NCBI GenBank assembly: GCA_030280995.1
Contig: JASXTE010000001.1
Span: 14,727,001 to 14,791,000 of the forward strand
Source of the DNA: Hemileia vastatrix
Taxonomy: Eukaryota > Basidiomycota > Pucciniomycetes > Pucciniales > Zaghouaniaceae
Direction of reading: 5' to 3'
Length of the DNA: 64,000 nt
The notes under the pieces: generated by a model
Told to the model about the DNA's origin: nothing
The model's input: the letters and a program-made list of their open reading frames with translations, nothing else
Databases searched by the model: none
Part shown: in pieces, positions 42,922 through 54,384 of the stretch
How the letters are laid out: each line of letters opens with the position of its first letter
Numbering within the stretch: the first letter of the stretch is position 1
Made by a program: the position numbers and the translations under genes

Positions 42922-44736
42922 ATGCCTTTCCCTTCTGAAAATTATAGAGGGTATGGGTCTGTTTTGTCCCCGATTGGTAAATACAAAGCTACAGTATTTC
43001 TCAAATATAGCCATGACTTTGTAAGAGCCATGTGTGACTTTGTAGTTATGAAAAATTATAACTTAAGCAATTGTTTCATTTTGGGAAATAATATATTTAC
43101 CAAATTTGGCATTAAACTTGATCCTTCAAACCAATGCTTCACAATGGGATTGAATTGGAAGTGAAAATTCAAAATTTCCTCCCCCAGAAAAGTAATACCA
43201 CCAGTATTGAACACATGTAATTCTGTGTTTAAATAGAAAGGAAGATTTAAAAAAGAAATTTCTGCCCTCCTGTCTGAAGTTGACACAGCTTCTTTTGGAG
43301 AATAACTTTCTGGCAAGAAAAAGATTCCATCATTTATTTGGTAAAATTTTTACTATGGCCTTTGCTCGTGGGTCACATGAATTAGGATTGGTAAAAGAAA
43401 ATATGAAGCTTTCATTATATTTCCCGTTAACTGAAATACCACCTTGTTTAAAGAAGAAGCCTTATCCTTCTTCTCCCACAAAGACAAAAGATATTGAAGA
43501 CAATATCTCTACCCTTTTAAAAATGAATATTATTGAAAAAGTAGTTGAAACACCTAAAAATTGTGTTTTCTCACCTGTCCAAATTTAATATGAGAAAGAC
43601 AAAGCCAGGTTATGTGGTTATTATAGAGCATTAAGTACTTATACTGTAGATGATATCTATCCTTTACCCAGAAAAAGTTCTATCCATGCTACCTTACAAT
43701 GTGCTAAATATATCAGCTGTTGAGATGGTAATAAGGGATATCAACAGGTACCTGTTGAGAAGAATTCCCAAAATTTTCTAATTATTTCTACTCGTATGGG
43801 TGTATATAGGTATATTAGGATGTCATTTGGCCCCAAAAATGCCCCTTCAGTTTTTCAGAAAGTTATGGATAACACATTCCATCAAGAAATAATTGAAGGA
43901 TGGCTAATGTTTTATATTTATGATATCATTGTATTCTCTAAGACATTTGAGGATCACCTTAACCACCTGTGCAAAGTGTTCCATAAGATGGATGAGATAA
44001 ATATGATACTTACTTTGAAAAAATGCAAATTTGGTTTTCATTCTTTAAAATTGCTGGGTCATGTTGTCTCAGGATTACAAATATGTGTTGAAGAGAACAA
44101 AATGTCAGCCATACAACAGGTAAAAGCTCCCACTACAGTCAGAGATCTCCAAAGTCTTTTTGGGAATGAGTGGATACCATAGACAATATATTGAAATTAT
44201 CAAGTCATAGAATAACCCCTTACCCAATTAACTAGGAAAGATGTTTCTTTTGTCTGGAACAGTGAAAGACAAAGAGCTTTTGACACTATGAAACATTTTT
44301 TGATGTCAGAACCAATTCTCTCCTTGCCTGACTTTACTGAAACATTTGTCTTGTACACTGGTTCCAGTTTTATTGGCCTTGGTGCTGCTCTCCACCAAAA
44401 AAAAATTATGAATGATAAAGTATCAGAAGTATTAATTTGTTAAATTCCAAGAACCCTATGAAATAGTGAATTGAAATATGGTGCCACTCAACTTGAGTGT
44501 TTGGCAGTTTTGTGGGCTCTGAAAAATTACATTATTATCTGGATGACCAGAAATTTGAACATGTCACTAACTGCAGTGCAGTAAAGTCCCTATTAAACTT
44601 AAAAACACCTTATAGACGCATGTTCAGATGGAAGTTGGATGTTCAGGAATACAGAGGAAGGATGACAATAATTCATAGGGCTGGTATTGTTCATTCAAAT
44701 GTGGATATTTTATCAAGGTTACCTTTTTCCAAATGA
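42922..44736 (+). pseudogene. D reverse transcriptase and RNase H
   Basis: Fragments 42922-43164, 43280-43588, 43796-44182 and 44497-44736 align with A RT and RNase H. The YIDD site is altered: M-F-Y-I-Y-D-I-I-V-F-S-K-T, where the first Asp is Tyr. RNase H shows L-Y-T-G-S-S-F-I-G-L-G-A, with the first catalytic Asp replaced by Gly. At least five stops or frameshifts. This copy could not have reverse transcribed itself in its present state. Confidence 0.82.
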
Positions 44737-46343
44737 TGAATCTAATCCTGCATATTTTCCTGAGGATGAAATAGTTCACTTTCATAGGATATATGTGGTT
44801 GATATGGAGGAAGATCTATTACAGCTTATTCTGAATTCATATGATAAATACACTGACTTGAAAAAGCTGTGTAATATATTAAATGATCCAAAAAATTCTT
44901 CAATACAAGTATTAATTAAAACCCTTCCCCCAAATTACCAAAATGCTTTGGAAAAAGGTAAATTTTCAATTGATGAAGGCTATCTTTATTATAGAATAAA
45001 GTTGAGTAATGTTCTTGTCATTCCTCCTTCTATGAGAAAAATCATCTTGAAAATTTGTCATGATGACATATTGGCAGAACATTTTGATCTTGAAAAAACA
45101 TTGAATAGAATTAAGAACACTTCTTGGTGGGCTAATATGTCTGAAGACACCAAACTTTATGTTGAATCCTGCAATTCTTGCTAGAAATCAAAGTGATTAA
45201 CTGGGAAAAGAGCTGTATTAATGCAACATATTGAATCTCCTGATGCACCATGGCAAATTATAAACATGAATTTCATAACAAGACTACCCATCTCTGTGAA
45301 AGACAGTTGTAACTCTTGCTGGGTTATTATGGACAGATTTTCAAAAATGTGTAACTTCATTCCAACTCACAAAGATGTTTCCACTAAGGAATTAGCCTTC
45401 TTGAGGTGGTCTCATATGTTTAATACTTCTGGTCCATAATCTCTGACAGAGAACCTAGATTTACTTCTGAATTTTGGATTTTTCTGATGGATGTTTGTGG
45501 TTGTGATCTGAAGCTTTCTACTTCCCATCACCCTCAAACTGATGGATTATCTGAATGGATGATTCAGACTTTATAGGATATGATAAGAAGGTATTGTGCC
45601 TTTGGCCTTGAGTATAAAGACAATGACAGGTTCACTCTTGATTGGGTCACCTTAATTTATGGTCTGGAATTTTATTATAATAGCACTGTTCACTCTTTTA
45701 CTTAAAGAAAGCCTTTTGAGCTCTGGCTTGGATATGTCCTAATACTCCTTCCCAAGTTCTCAATAATAAAATACCTAAATTTGATTTACATTCAGGTGTA
45801 AAATCTTTTCTTCAAATGCAACAAATTTTCAGAAGTCATGCTCAAAAATGTATTGAAAAATCTTTTGAATATGAGATGCAGTGTTGGGACAAATACCATA
45901 AAAAATGCACCTTTAAGAAGGGTGATGAAATAATTACTTCTAAATTCCACTTCAATTCACAAGGTAATAACAAATTAAAAGACCCATTTGTAGGTCCATT
46001 TGTTGTCAGAAGAATGGTTGGTAATAATGCAGTTGAAGTTATCCTGTATTCTTCATATGACAGGAAGCATCCTATTTTTCCAATATCTCTTTTGAAACCT
46101 TACACATTCAATAGTTCCTTATTCCCAAAAAGGAGGGGAAGACCAAAGAAGACTCCTAAAGAAATCACTGGGACAGCAGAAATTGATAAAATTCTAAATG
46201 ACACAATTATCACTGTTGAAAAGGGTACTGAATACTTATTGGTATTCAAGAATAAATCTTTTGAATATGATTCCTGGATACCTGGTAAAAAGATATCTAA
46301 CCTTCTTGCTCTACTAAAGAAATACAACAAGAAAAAATTATAG
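44687..46343 (+). pseudogene. D integrase with chromodomain
   Basis: The zinc domain (C-H-D-D-I-L-A-E-H-F, S-C-N-S-C) is in 44687-45184. The core is split: 45221-45439 has M-N-F-I-T-R-L-P where the first Asp should be, and I-S-D-R-E-P-R-F follows in another frame near 45435. The tail and chromodomain are open in 45816-46343 (D-P-F-V-G-P-F-V, then K-G-T-E-Y-L-L-V-F-K-N-K-S-F-E-Y-D-S-W-I-P-G), ending Y-N-K-K-K-L at a TAG 38 bases before the 3' LTR. Confidence 0.82.
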
Positions 46344-46378
46344 CATTTTTTTATTGTTTTTTTTTTGGAGTGAGGGAG

Positions 46379-47118
46379 TGTCAGCCAGGCTACTAGACTT
46401 ACCCAGTAAATAATTAATTATTTACTAGAGTAGAGCTATGCCTTTACCTCTCATTTTATTAGTTACACTTACTTTATAAATTACTTATAATATCTTAACT
46501 AATTAATTTGTAAAATTAAGTAAATACATAATTATAATGTTCCCTAATTTTTTATTCCTTAACAGTGTCCTCATGACAGCTGAAAAGTAGACTAAATAAT
46601 ATTAATACTTAAATATTAAAATCAAATTAATTTATTTACATTGACATATACAGAAAAACCTAAGTAAATCAAATACTTTTAATTAACTTGACATATACAT
46701 ATAAATACTGTATATAAGAACATTCTTTTTAGAACAATTTTATATTTGAAATTTCTATTGTGGGATTTTTCTCCCTATGATACTCATGTATTTAAACATT
46801 TGGTTCTATATTTTCTCTCTCTTTTGCCTATACAAGGCCCCTCAATCTGGCCATTTTATTTCATCCCATTCTTACTTTACAATCAATTATTATATACACA
46901 ATAAATCTATTACTAATATTACCACTCTTAGTATTTACAATTTAGTATCTCTAGGATTCCAATGTAATAATAATAATAATAACTATTTAACTTTTTATTT
47001 GAGTAATAAATCATAGAGAATTAAATACATAGTACACTCTTGAATTCTTGAGTAACCTTTACCTTCAACGCTGTTGGACTGCTGGAAAAATCTTCTAGAC
47101 CAAAAGTGCCCCTTGACA
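46379..47118 (+). repeat. 3' LTR of D
   Basis: TGTCAGCCAGGC...CCCCTTGACA, 740 bases, preceded by the polypurine tract GGAGTGAGGGAG (46367-46378). It shares ends and interior with 29821-30549. Confidence 0.85.
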
Positions 47119-47637
47119 GTGTGTTTGTTGCTTGTTCCTTATTTGAAACCATTCACAATTTAGTGACATGCTTAAGTTTGTCCCAAGCATCCAAGCTTTT
47201 AAAAGGTGATTTGACTTGTTCTTGATAAAAGATAGTGCAAGCCTTATCCAGTTGCTAGGTGAGGTACCACTAGGTGGGTTTCTTTCAATCAAATTATAGA
47301 TAGCACTGAGCTTCAGGGTGGATGTGTTAAGGGCTTGTCATCTAAGGTTGATTGAAAAATATAAGACAAAATTTTTAATAAAAATTTAAGTCTAAAAATT
47401 AAACACAACTTACTGTATTCTTATCTGTTCATGATCTCTATATTGTGCCTTACTGAACTGATTAAAATGTTTTTCAATTTTTTTATAAAATGTCTCACCA
47501 GATTGATATGTTGAAAATTCAGGTTGTTTGCTAATGAAGATCCAAGAGATAGCAAGTTGTTCCTCCTCAAGTTGAGACCAATTGGGTGCCCATTTTCTCT
47601 TATTTTTGTTTGTGCTAGAGTTTTGAGGTGTGGACAT
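47119..47637 (-). pseudogene. SANT/Myb-like ORF1 (PIF/Harbinger type), cut by D
   Basis: The ATG at 47637 on the minus strand gives K-R-K-W-A-P-N-W-S-Q-L-E-E-E-Q-L-A-I-S-W, then G-E-T-F-Y-K-K-I-E-K-H-F. This is the trihelix/SANT pattern of the no-apical-meristem-associated proteins that accompany PIF/Harbinger transposons in plants and rusts. A GTAAGT donor (about 47412) and CCTTAG acceptor (about 47345) bound an intron of about 68 bases; after it comes one TGA, then N-L-I-E-R-N-P-P-S-G-T-S-P-S-N-W-I. The frame runs into the D LTR at 47118, so D truncated it. The partner transposase is not in the window. Confidence 0.65.
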
Positions 47638-48081
47638 TGTTTAGGAAGTATTATAGTATAATAAAATGTTAATTTTAGGTGTTGCGTGATGATGAGAAGT
47701 GAGAAAAGTAAAATTTGGTAAGTGTGAAGTCTTAATGAAATGGAGATATTGAGTTGTTGCAAGTGTGGTCTGTAAAGAAGAATTACTGAAAAAATGGTGG
47801 GGCAGAAAATGAGTTACCCAAATGGTTCAATAATTCATGGATCTTTCCACAAATTACTGAAAAAATTAGTGATTTGACCCTTTACCAAATGAATAAAACA
47901 TGATGAGTGTGGAATATTAGGTGCTATTTTCAGTAAAATATGCATACCAAAGCAAATTTGACCTGGGAGTGTGGATGCTCTTAGCGGTACATGAAGCTAT
48001 ACTGTCAAACCTGTAATTATTGAGAAACAGTTAAGTCATAAAACCTTGCAGAATTTTTGATGAAAAAATAAAAGTTGTTCT
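47638..48081. other. No gene seen
   Basis: AT-rich flank between the SANT ORF and copia R. The last five bases (GTTCT, 48077-48081) are the left target-site duplicate of copia R. Confidence 0.6.
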
Positions 48082-48203
48082 TGTTAGGTTCCAACTACGC
48101 TGCAGCCTAGTATATAGTTTGTGTCATCACAACAGCAATTGATTGACCTCCTTTTTTCATTTTTCAAATTAATTAAAACTAAAAAATTACTGTTGTGCTA
48201 ATA
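48082..48203 (+). repeat. 5' LTR of copia R
   Basis: 122 bases, starting TGTTAGGTTCCAACTACG and ending TTGTGCTAATA. The two ends are near inverted repeats (TGTTAG/TATTAG). It differs from the 3' LTR at only a handful of positions, several of them CG in the 3' copy against TG or CA here. Confidence 0.9.
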
Positions 48204-48215
48204 GGTTATGGGCTC
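48204..48215 (+). other. Primer site for an internal initiator-tRNA fragment
   Basis: GGTTATGGGCTC starts at the first base after the LTR. Drosophila copia is primed by a half-molecule of initiator tRNA-Met at a GGTTATGGGC-type site matching the anticodon stem-loop; the shared first ten bases suggest the same mechanism here. Confidence 0.7.
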
Positions 48216-48754
48216 TTGTGCCTACTATTTTCCCCTTTAAATAAATTTCCTTTTTATTGACTAAAAACGGTCTCCTCAACCATCCTCCTCTCCTTTTTTC
48301 TCTTTTTTCATTAGAATTAAATTGATCTCGTCAATCACCAAATTCTAACCCTTTTTTTCCATTTACTCGTGGTTTATCCTTTTTTCTCAATCTTTTTTCT
48401 CATTTTTTTTCTCTTCTCGTTTTTTTCCCCTTTCTTCTCTTCATCCTTTATAACCAAAAAAATTAATAAGTGATTAGGTTGTTGCTCTTGCCAAGCATCA
48501 AAGCAAGATAGTGGCTCTATCTCTCCAAAAGCATTAAAAAGAATATAAATAAATATATATACATTTTCTTTTACCTGTCTCCATTTCTTTCTCTATCTTT
48601 TCTTCTTTCATCTTCATCTCTACTTTATTTTTTTCTTCCTTTTTTTCCCTTTCATTTCCTTTTATTTTATTTCTTTTTTTTTCCTTTTCCTTTTTTTCTT
48701 TCTTTCTCTTTCTCTTTATTTTTTTCTTTTCTCTCTTCTCTCTTTACCACTTCA
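48216..48754 (+). other. Copia R leader, pyrimidine-rich
   Basis: No ORF. 48300-48750 is dominated by C/T runs on the plus strand, ending at the gag ATG (48755). This could be a splice-acceptor-like or promoter CT tract; nothing more is supported. Confidence 0.5.
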
Positions 48755-49681
48755 ATGATGCCATCCAATCAACAACCAAATCCTCAATACTACAATACAC
48801 CAACCTTCCGTCCAATACCTAATTATCCACAACGACCACCTCAGGACAATACCCTAAACAAAAATGAAGCCCACATTTATGATGAAGATTCAACTTCTGA
48901 CATGGAAGATGCACCTAATCTGTGTGTCCTACTCAGAATACAAGAAGACTCTTATATTAGGGACAGCATTGTCAAGGAAAGGATGCTACTAAAAGACTGG
49001 TGACATACCTTAAAAGACACAGGATCAAATTTCCACGAGTGGCATAGAGAAATCTGAGGCGTTATCAGTGATTTCACTGGTGAAACCAACTTCCTAGAGC
49101 AAAAAGGGGCCTCAAAAACCTTCATCAAAGAGCGGATAGGTAGAGCGATACTGATCAATTCTGTCGGGCCGGAAATGAAATCTCAAATCATTGATGTCGC
49201 ACTGAGAACAACTGCTTTTTGACATATTAAAAGTGTGTTCAACACCGTTTCTAGAGCAGCTCAACTAAATTCTATAGAAAGACTGATTGATCTTTGCTCT
49301 GAAGAATGCAATAATCCTATAGAATTGATGAATGAGTTTTGAGATGTGTGTGCTTGCTTATGGGCTCAAGGACTCAGTGAAAAGGATATCTTAGGCTGTC
49401 TTTGCCAAAATATAAATCAAGACAACCCACAATTCAGTACAGAAGTCCTCAAAGAAACAGAACAGCTATGCAAGTCAGACAAGTCAATTACTGTTTCAGT
49501 TCTCAACAAAATCTTCTGTACTACTTGGGAAAGACTTAAACATGATGATAAACTTCTAAATGCTACTACTACTAATACTACTGTCACTGCAAATGATTCT
49601 TCTGCTTCTGTTTCTGCTAAACTACCTCTCTCTGACTCTGGTTCTGTGAATGTCTATGAATCTAATGCTGCTACTCAATGA
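48755..49681 (+). pseudogene. Copia R Gag
   Basis: The ATG at 48755 begins a Pro/Asn/Gln-rich N-terminus, then D-I-x-D-M-E-D-A-P-type acidic sequence and a helical Gag core. One frame runs from 48755 to the protease with TGA stops at 49001, about 49220, about 49339 and 49679 but no frameshift. C-L-C-Q-N-I-N-Q-D-N-P-Q and L-N-K-I-F resemble the copia Gag core. A Thr/Ser-rich region precedes the knuckle. All the stops seen are TGA, consistent with single-base decay of Trp or Arg codons. Confidence 0.75.
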
Positions 49682-50401
49682 TCTCCAGGCAACTGCTATA
49701 TCTGCAACTCATTGGGTCATCTAAAAGCCAACTGTCCTAAAAGAACTTTCAACAACCGCACAAACTACAATCCTTTTTTCCAAAACAGGCAAGCCGGCTA
49801 TAGCACACACTACCCAATGGTAGTACCACCCTCTATAATACAACCAACAATTGTTCCTAACAACAATTTTCCACCCAAACCAAATCTACCCACCCATCAG
49901 AAGCCAACACAACAGAAAATGGATTCTTATTGTCCAATTTATCTTCAACAACAAACAAACCATCATGACACCTCACAAACACCTCAAGCAAAATCTGTTT
50001 CAGCACAGATAGTCGAACTCACTGATGACTCCCCAGTAGCATCTGCAGCAGCATTTGCTAGAATGCAACTCTCAGATAATGAAGCGTACTTGGAGAACCC
50101 TATTTTTGACACAGGTGCAACTCATCATCTTTCTGGTAATCTAAATGAGTTGGTTGATTTTCTTCCCCTGAAAAACCCCATAGCTTTGAAAGAGGCTACT
50201 AATGGTTCCTCTCCCCTCATTACAGGCAAAGGGACAATACACTTCCATGGTCTCAATGGGGAAATCATCAATATTAGACCGGTATACTACTTTGAAGATG
50301 CTAGAGATATGCTAATCTCTCTGGCATCCTTAATCAAGAGTGGTGCTAACTGTCATGCGCCATGTGATACTCGAGGCAAAAACATCTCATTAAATCAATA
50401 A
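49682..50401 (+). pseudogene. Copia R zinc knuckle and protease
   Basis: It continues the Gag frame: C-Y-I-C-N-S-L-G-H-L-K-A-N-C (a perfect CCHC knuckle at about 49696-49735), a Pro/Gln-rich linker, then P-I-F-D-T-G-A-T-H-H-L-S-G (retropepsin site, near 50105) and V-Y-Y-F-E-D-A-R-D-M-L-I-S-L-A-S-L-I-K-S-G-A, the copia strand before the pre-integrase domain. The TAA at 50399 ends it where an inserted segment begins. Confidence 0.85.
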
Positions 50402-51110
50402 TACAGAGGTCTAAATCCATACTCGAAGCGCAGAAAGCAATTCTACATAGCAACTGCAACTTTCCTTTGTGTACTCACTATTCAACCCCGCTAGTCTAAA
50501 CTCTAAATCTAAATTATTCAATCTCTCAATAGTGTGTCTCAGTCTTTTACTCAATAAGCAACGCACAGCGCAATAGTCAATGTAATAGTACACTAAAAGG
50601 TTTATTAAATGTCTGTGAATTATTAAAAGGGGTAGTGAGCATGGACGGAATGGATAGTGGAGGATTAAAGGGTTGACAGATGTTAGTGAGGAGGGTCCAG
50701 GTGTAACAGGTGTATTTTTTAATTGTCTGTGGTGTGCGGAATAGAGGATGGGTATGAGGTCAATGTGAGGAGGAGTAAAGGATATAAAAGGGGTTGGGTT
50801 TTTGGTTCAACATTCTTTAGAATTAAATTATAAAATGTATATATAGTTAATAGTGGTAAAGCTTTAGGTTAAATCATTATTATTGTATCTTTCCTTATTT
50901 TCTCAGTAATCATTTCTAAATCCTAAATCTTTGATTATTGAGTTTCCAACCCTTTTTGAGATCTTAAGAATTTTAATATTACCTTTAAATTATATTAGAG
51001 TTCTTCTCAAACATATCTCGAAGCAGTAGCTCTTCCTTTGAGTCATCTTCAAATCACTTCCTCAAACATTTCCTCTGTGCATCAAAGAAGTTTCTAAACT
51101 CCTCCCTCCA
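50402..51110. other. Probable insertion inside copia R
   Basis: Copia coding stops at 50401 and is recognisable again from about 51110 (L-I-S-Y-H-G-L-P-I-L-S-A, near 51200). CTCGAAGC occurs at 50422-50429 and 51017-51024 and could be an 8-bp target duplication. GATATAAAAGG (50769-50779) is a TATA-like box. Ends are neither TG/CA nor an obvious inverted repeat, so the class is unknown. Confidence 0.4.
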
Positions 51111-52563
51111 TCTCACTTCCAGGAACACCCTTGACCTTGTGCGCAGGTTGTCCGGTGACACTAACTTTTCATGTGTTAACTTCAATGATTTTCTCATCAG
51201 CTATCACGGCCTTCCAATTCTGTCAGCCATGTTTATAAATAGGAAATGAACATTTAATAGTCCAATTCATCATGATAATTCAAATATATCTTCTAATTTA
51301 ACCACTAAATTATCACATGTTGATAAAACAAGAAATGAATTAAAAGTTTTACTTATACAACCATTAGTATTTAGTCTTGAGATCCCAACTAAGTATCCTG
51401 AATTAAGAAAAAGAAACAAAGATGAAGAAATCCTCTACACTTGGCACTGCCTACTTGGCCATGCAAGTCTGAGACAAATACAAAGGATGTGCAAAGAGAA
51501 AATGGTTTAAGGATTACCTGATAAACTGCCTAACGGGAATATTATATGTGACTCTTGCCAAATGTGCAAAAGTAGAAGACAATGTTTTCTTGAATCAACT
51601 GGTAGAAATGTTAACAAGCTTGAAATAGTAACTATGGACTTAATTGGCCCAATTGAAGAAGAATCAGTTGATGGCGGTTTATATGCTTTAACCTTCAGAG
51701 ATTTAGCTACAACGTACAGTGAGTGTCACATCATTAAAAACAAATCTGAATCAACACATACTGTCATTAACATCATAACAAGATTGGAAAAACAGACAAA
51801 TCAGAAGGTTAAAATAATTAGATCAGACAATGGAGGAGAATTCAACAATAAACTAATGGACATGTTCACAACAAAAAATGTGATAATACATGAAAAATAA
51901 TTACCATATTTTCATCAACAAAATGGAAATATTGAAAGATTTAATTGTACTCTTAAAGAAATGGGAAGAACAATACTATTTGACAGTCGTCTTGGAAAAA
52001 CCTTCTGGTCATTTGCATTCAAATGAGCATCATATCTCTTAAACAGAATACCCAACACTATATGCAACTTAACTATGCCCTATGAAGCACTCTTCAACAC
52101 TAAACCGCAAGTAGATATTCTTAGGAAATTCGGCAAAGTGGCTTATGTACACATACCTGAAGAGAAAAGAAAAAAGCTAGATTCCCGAGCAAGAAGATGT
52201 TACACTGTCGGTTTTCCAGCTGTTATGAAAGGCTGGATTTTTTGGGACCTAATAGAAAAGAAAATCTTAACATCTGCCTGGGCCAGCTTCAAAGAATGCA
52301 AAACTAAAAGTGAAAATAAAATGTCCCTTGATTTTGTAATGAACAGTGCAAACACTCTGACCAACAGCAATCTCATACTAGGAAACTTTGATCTGGAAGG
52401 GCAAATGATTGAACAAGATTGTTTGTTAGAAGACATCCAACTGAATTGTGAATACTTTGCAACTCAGCTACCTAAAACATTTAAAGAAGCCTTACAATCT
52501 GAGAAGGGTTATGAATGGAAAAAAGCCTGTCAACAAGAAATAGATAACTTAACAAACATGTAG
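51111..52563 (+). pseudogene. Copia R pre-integrase and integrase
   Basis: Pre-integrase domain: T-W-H-C-L-L-G-H-A-S-L-R-Q-I and C-D-S-C-Q-M-C (zinc ligands). Core: V-T-M-D-L-I-G-P (first Asp), I-R-S-D-N-G-G-E-F (second Asp) and Q-N-G-N-I-E-R-F-N (Glu). The tail has the copia block F-G-K-V-A-Y-V-H-I-P, then G-W-I-F-W-D and E-W-K-K-A-C at the start of RT. One frame is kept throughout, with stops at about 51245 (TGA), 51508 (TAA), 51898 (TAA), 52024 (TGA) and 52561 (TAG). Confidence 0.88.
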
Positions 52564-53439
52564 GTCTGGGAGAGAAAAGAACCACCTGAAGGAGCCAGAA
52601 TACTGGATGCTAGATGGGTTTTTGCAGAAAAGAAAGGTGCATCAACAGGAAACACAAAACTGAAGGCTCGATACGTGGCAAAAGGTTTTAAACAAGTAAA
52701 AGGCATAGATTACTCCTCCACCTTTGCTCCAACAGCTTCCTTTACAGCTCAAAGAATCATTCTCACAATTGCAGCAATGTATAACTGGCCAGTCCATGCT
52801 TTTGATGTCACAGAAGCATACCTACACAGTCCCATAGACAAAGAAGTATGGGTAAAGGACCCACCCGGCTTTGAAAGAAAAGATGGAAAAGTCTTCAAAT
52901 TACTCAAAGCTCTTTACGGCACATGTCAAGCAGCACGTCGTTGGTGGCAACATTTGGGACAGCAACTCAAAAACCTGGGTTATGAAATGTCATCCTATGA
53001 CAATAGTGTTTATTTTTTGAAGAACAGTAACACAAAGGCAATGCTTTGGGTTCATGTCGACAATGGAATTGTAACTGGCAACAACAATGAAGTTCTGAAG
53101 CAACTTGAAAAAGATTTAAGCCAAACTCTCATCATCAAATGGCAAGATAGACTGGATGCAATAGTGGGTATTAAAATAGAAAGGAATGAACGAGGATTCC
53201 AACTAAGTCAAGAAAATTTGATTGATAGAATTCTAACAACTCATCATATAACAGGAATATGCCATCATCAACCACTGCCAACCAATATAGACCTTTCCAC
53301 AGCCCCACCAAACCACCCAGCTATTAATCCAGGAGATTACCTGTCAATTATTGGTTCCTTGACTTACCTAACCAGAGCAACTTGTCCTGATCTCAGTTTC
53401 TCTGTAAATCAAATGGGTAGACACTCAAAATGCCACTGA
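52564..53439 (+). pseudogene. Copia R reverse transcriptase
   Basis: RVT_2 motifs in order: A-R-W-V-F-A-E-K-K, K-A-R-Y-V-A-K-G-F-K-Q, D-Y-S-S-T-F-A-P-T-A, F-D-V-T-E-A-Y-L-H-S-P (first Asp), P-P-G-F-E, L-K-A-L-Y-G and W-V-H-V-D-N-G-I-V-T-G, where the YVDD second Asp is Asn (D-N). V-G-I-K-I-E and Y-L-S-I-I-G-S-L-T-Y-L follow. After the initial TAG the frame is open for about 290 codons to a TGA at 53437. Confidence 0.88.
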
Positions 53440-53455
53440 CAAACACTGGAGGGCT

Positions 53456-53992
53456 TTGAGACACTTACTCGGTTATTTACAATATACATCCAAAAAAAAA
53501 CTACACTTATATCCACTATCAACCTCACATTCCATCAGTCTCAATGTCTACTCAGATGCAAACTGGGGCGGGGAATTTTCAAGATCAACTGGAGGCATGA
53601 TAATTAACATGCAAGGTTCCCTAATATTCTGGTCCTCAAAACATATGCCATCTGTTGCTTCCTCCACATGCCACGCAGAATACATGGCTCTTGGAGGCGC
53701 AACTAGAATGGGCTTATGGATTCAAAATTTGCTCAATGATTTGATTAATTTCACAGGCCCATTCCATTTAAAATGTGATAATCAAGCTTCAATAAATGTA
53801 TCAAATGACAAAAGTTCAAACAAAAGGACGAGACACAGCGACAGGGAATTCTTTTTTGTCAATGAACAGCTACACAAAAGAAAAGCTACAATATCATGGG
53901 TACCCACATCAGAACAACTAGCAGATATAATGACAAAACAACTAAACAAACAGCTACATGACAGGGGATGCGAAAACCTAGGTATCAAATAA
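53456..53992 (+). pseudogene. Copia R RNase H
   Basis: One base out of frame with RT. Motifs: R-H-L-L-G-Y-L-Q-Y-T, V-Y-S-D-A-N-W-G-G (first Asp), S-T-G-G-M-I, V-A-S-S-T-C-H-A-E-Y-M-A-L (Glu), C-D-N-Q-A-S-I (Asp), T-R-H-S-D-R-E-F and A-D-I-M-T-K-Q-L. All catalytic residues of copia RNase H are present, and the frame is open to its natural TAA (53990). Confidence 0.9.
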
Positions 53993-54116
53993 AAATAATA
54001 AAAATAAAAATAATTTTATTATTATTACATATTTTTTTTCTATTCCTAATAATTATTATAGCAACATTATAACAAATTGTAAATAGCTTTATATATACTG
54101 GAGTGAGCGTCTTGTC

Positions 54117-54127
54117 AAAGGGGTGGG
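54117..54127 (+). other. Polypurine tract of copia R
   Basis: AAAGGGGTGGG directly abuts the 3' LTR; it is the expected plus-strand primer. Confidence 0.7.
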
Positions 54128-54249
54128 TGTTAGGTTCCGACTACGCCGCAGCCTAGTATATAGTTTGCGTCATCACAACAGCAATTGATTGACCTCCTTT
54201 TTTCCTTTTTCAAATTAATTAAAACTAAAACATTACCGTTGCGCTAATA
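54128..54249 (+). repeat. 3' LTR of copia R
   Basis: 122 bases, the same length as the 5' LTR and nearly identical, followed by the GTTCT target duplicate at 54250-54254. Confidence 0.92.
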
Positions 54250-54309
54250 GTTCTCACCAAAAAATGATTTGCCTATTCAAAAGGGCTGGGAGAAGTGCGG
54301 GGGTACTTA

Positions 54310-54343
54310 CTTTCACTACAATAAATATTTATTGTAGTGAAAG
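54310..54343. repeat. Perfect 34-bp palindrome
   Basis: Half-site CTTTCACTACAATAAAT is followed directly by its reverse complement. It lies 56 bases after copia R and 0.7 kb upstream of the transporter start. Confidence 0.95.
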
Positions 54344-54384
54344 CAACAAAAAAGTAAAAGCTTCACAAGATTCTGTGACTTGGC

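Larger units (their letters stand above)
29821..47118 (+). mobile_element. Chromovirus D, interrupted by element A
   Basis: 5' LTR (29821-30549), primer site, repeat-rich leader, gag (31603-33465), then the nested element A (33466-42174), then the rest of gag and pol (42175-46343) and 3' LTR (46379-47118). The gag frame before A ends in a Y-E-E-S-R-Y-S block, and the sequence after A resumes at the S-T-E-K-T-I-E-L block, matching the continuous A gag (R-Y-S-S-S-T-E-K-P-I-E). No flanking duplication is visible (AGAAA left, GTGTG right), so one end may be rearranged. Confidence 0.85.
48082..54249 (+). mobile_element. Ty1/copia element R, complete boundaries
   Basis: It has 122-bp LTRs (48082-48203 and 54128-54249) with ends TGTTAG...CTAATA, GTTCT duplicates on both sides (48077-48081 and 54250-54254), a primer site immediately after the 5' LTR, a polypurine tract before the 3' LTR, and gag-PR-INT-RT-RH in copia order. 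About ten stops, one frameshift and an internal insertion make it inactive. Confidence 0.92.
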
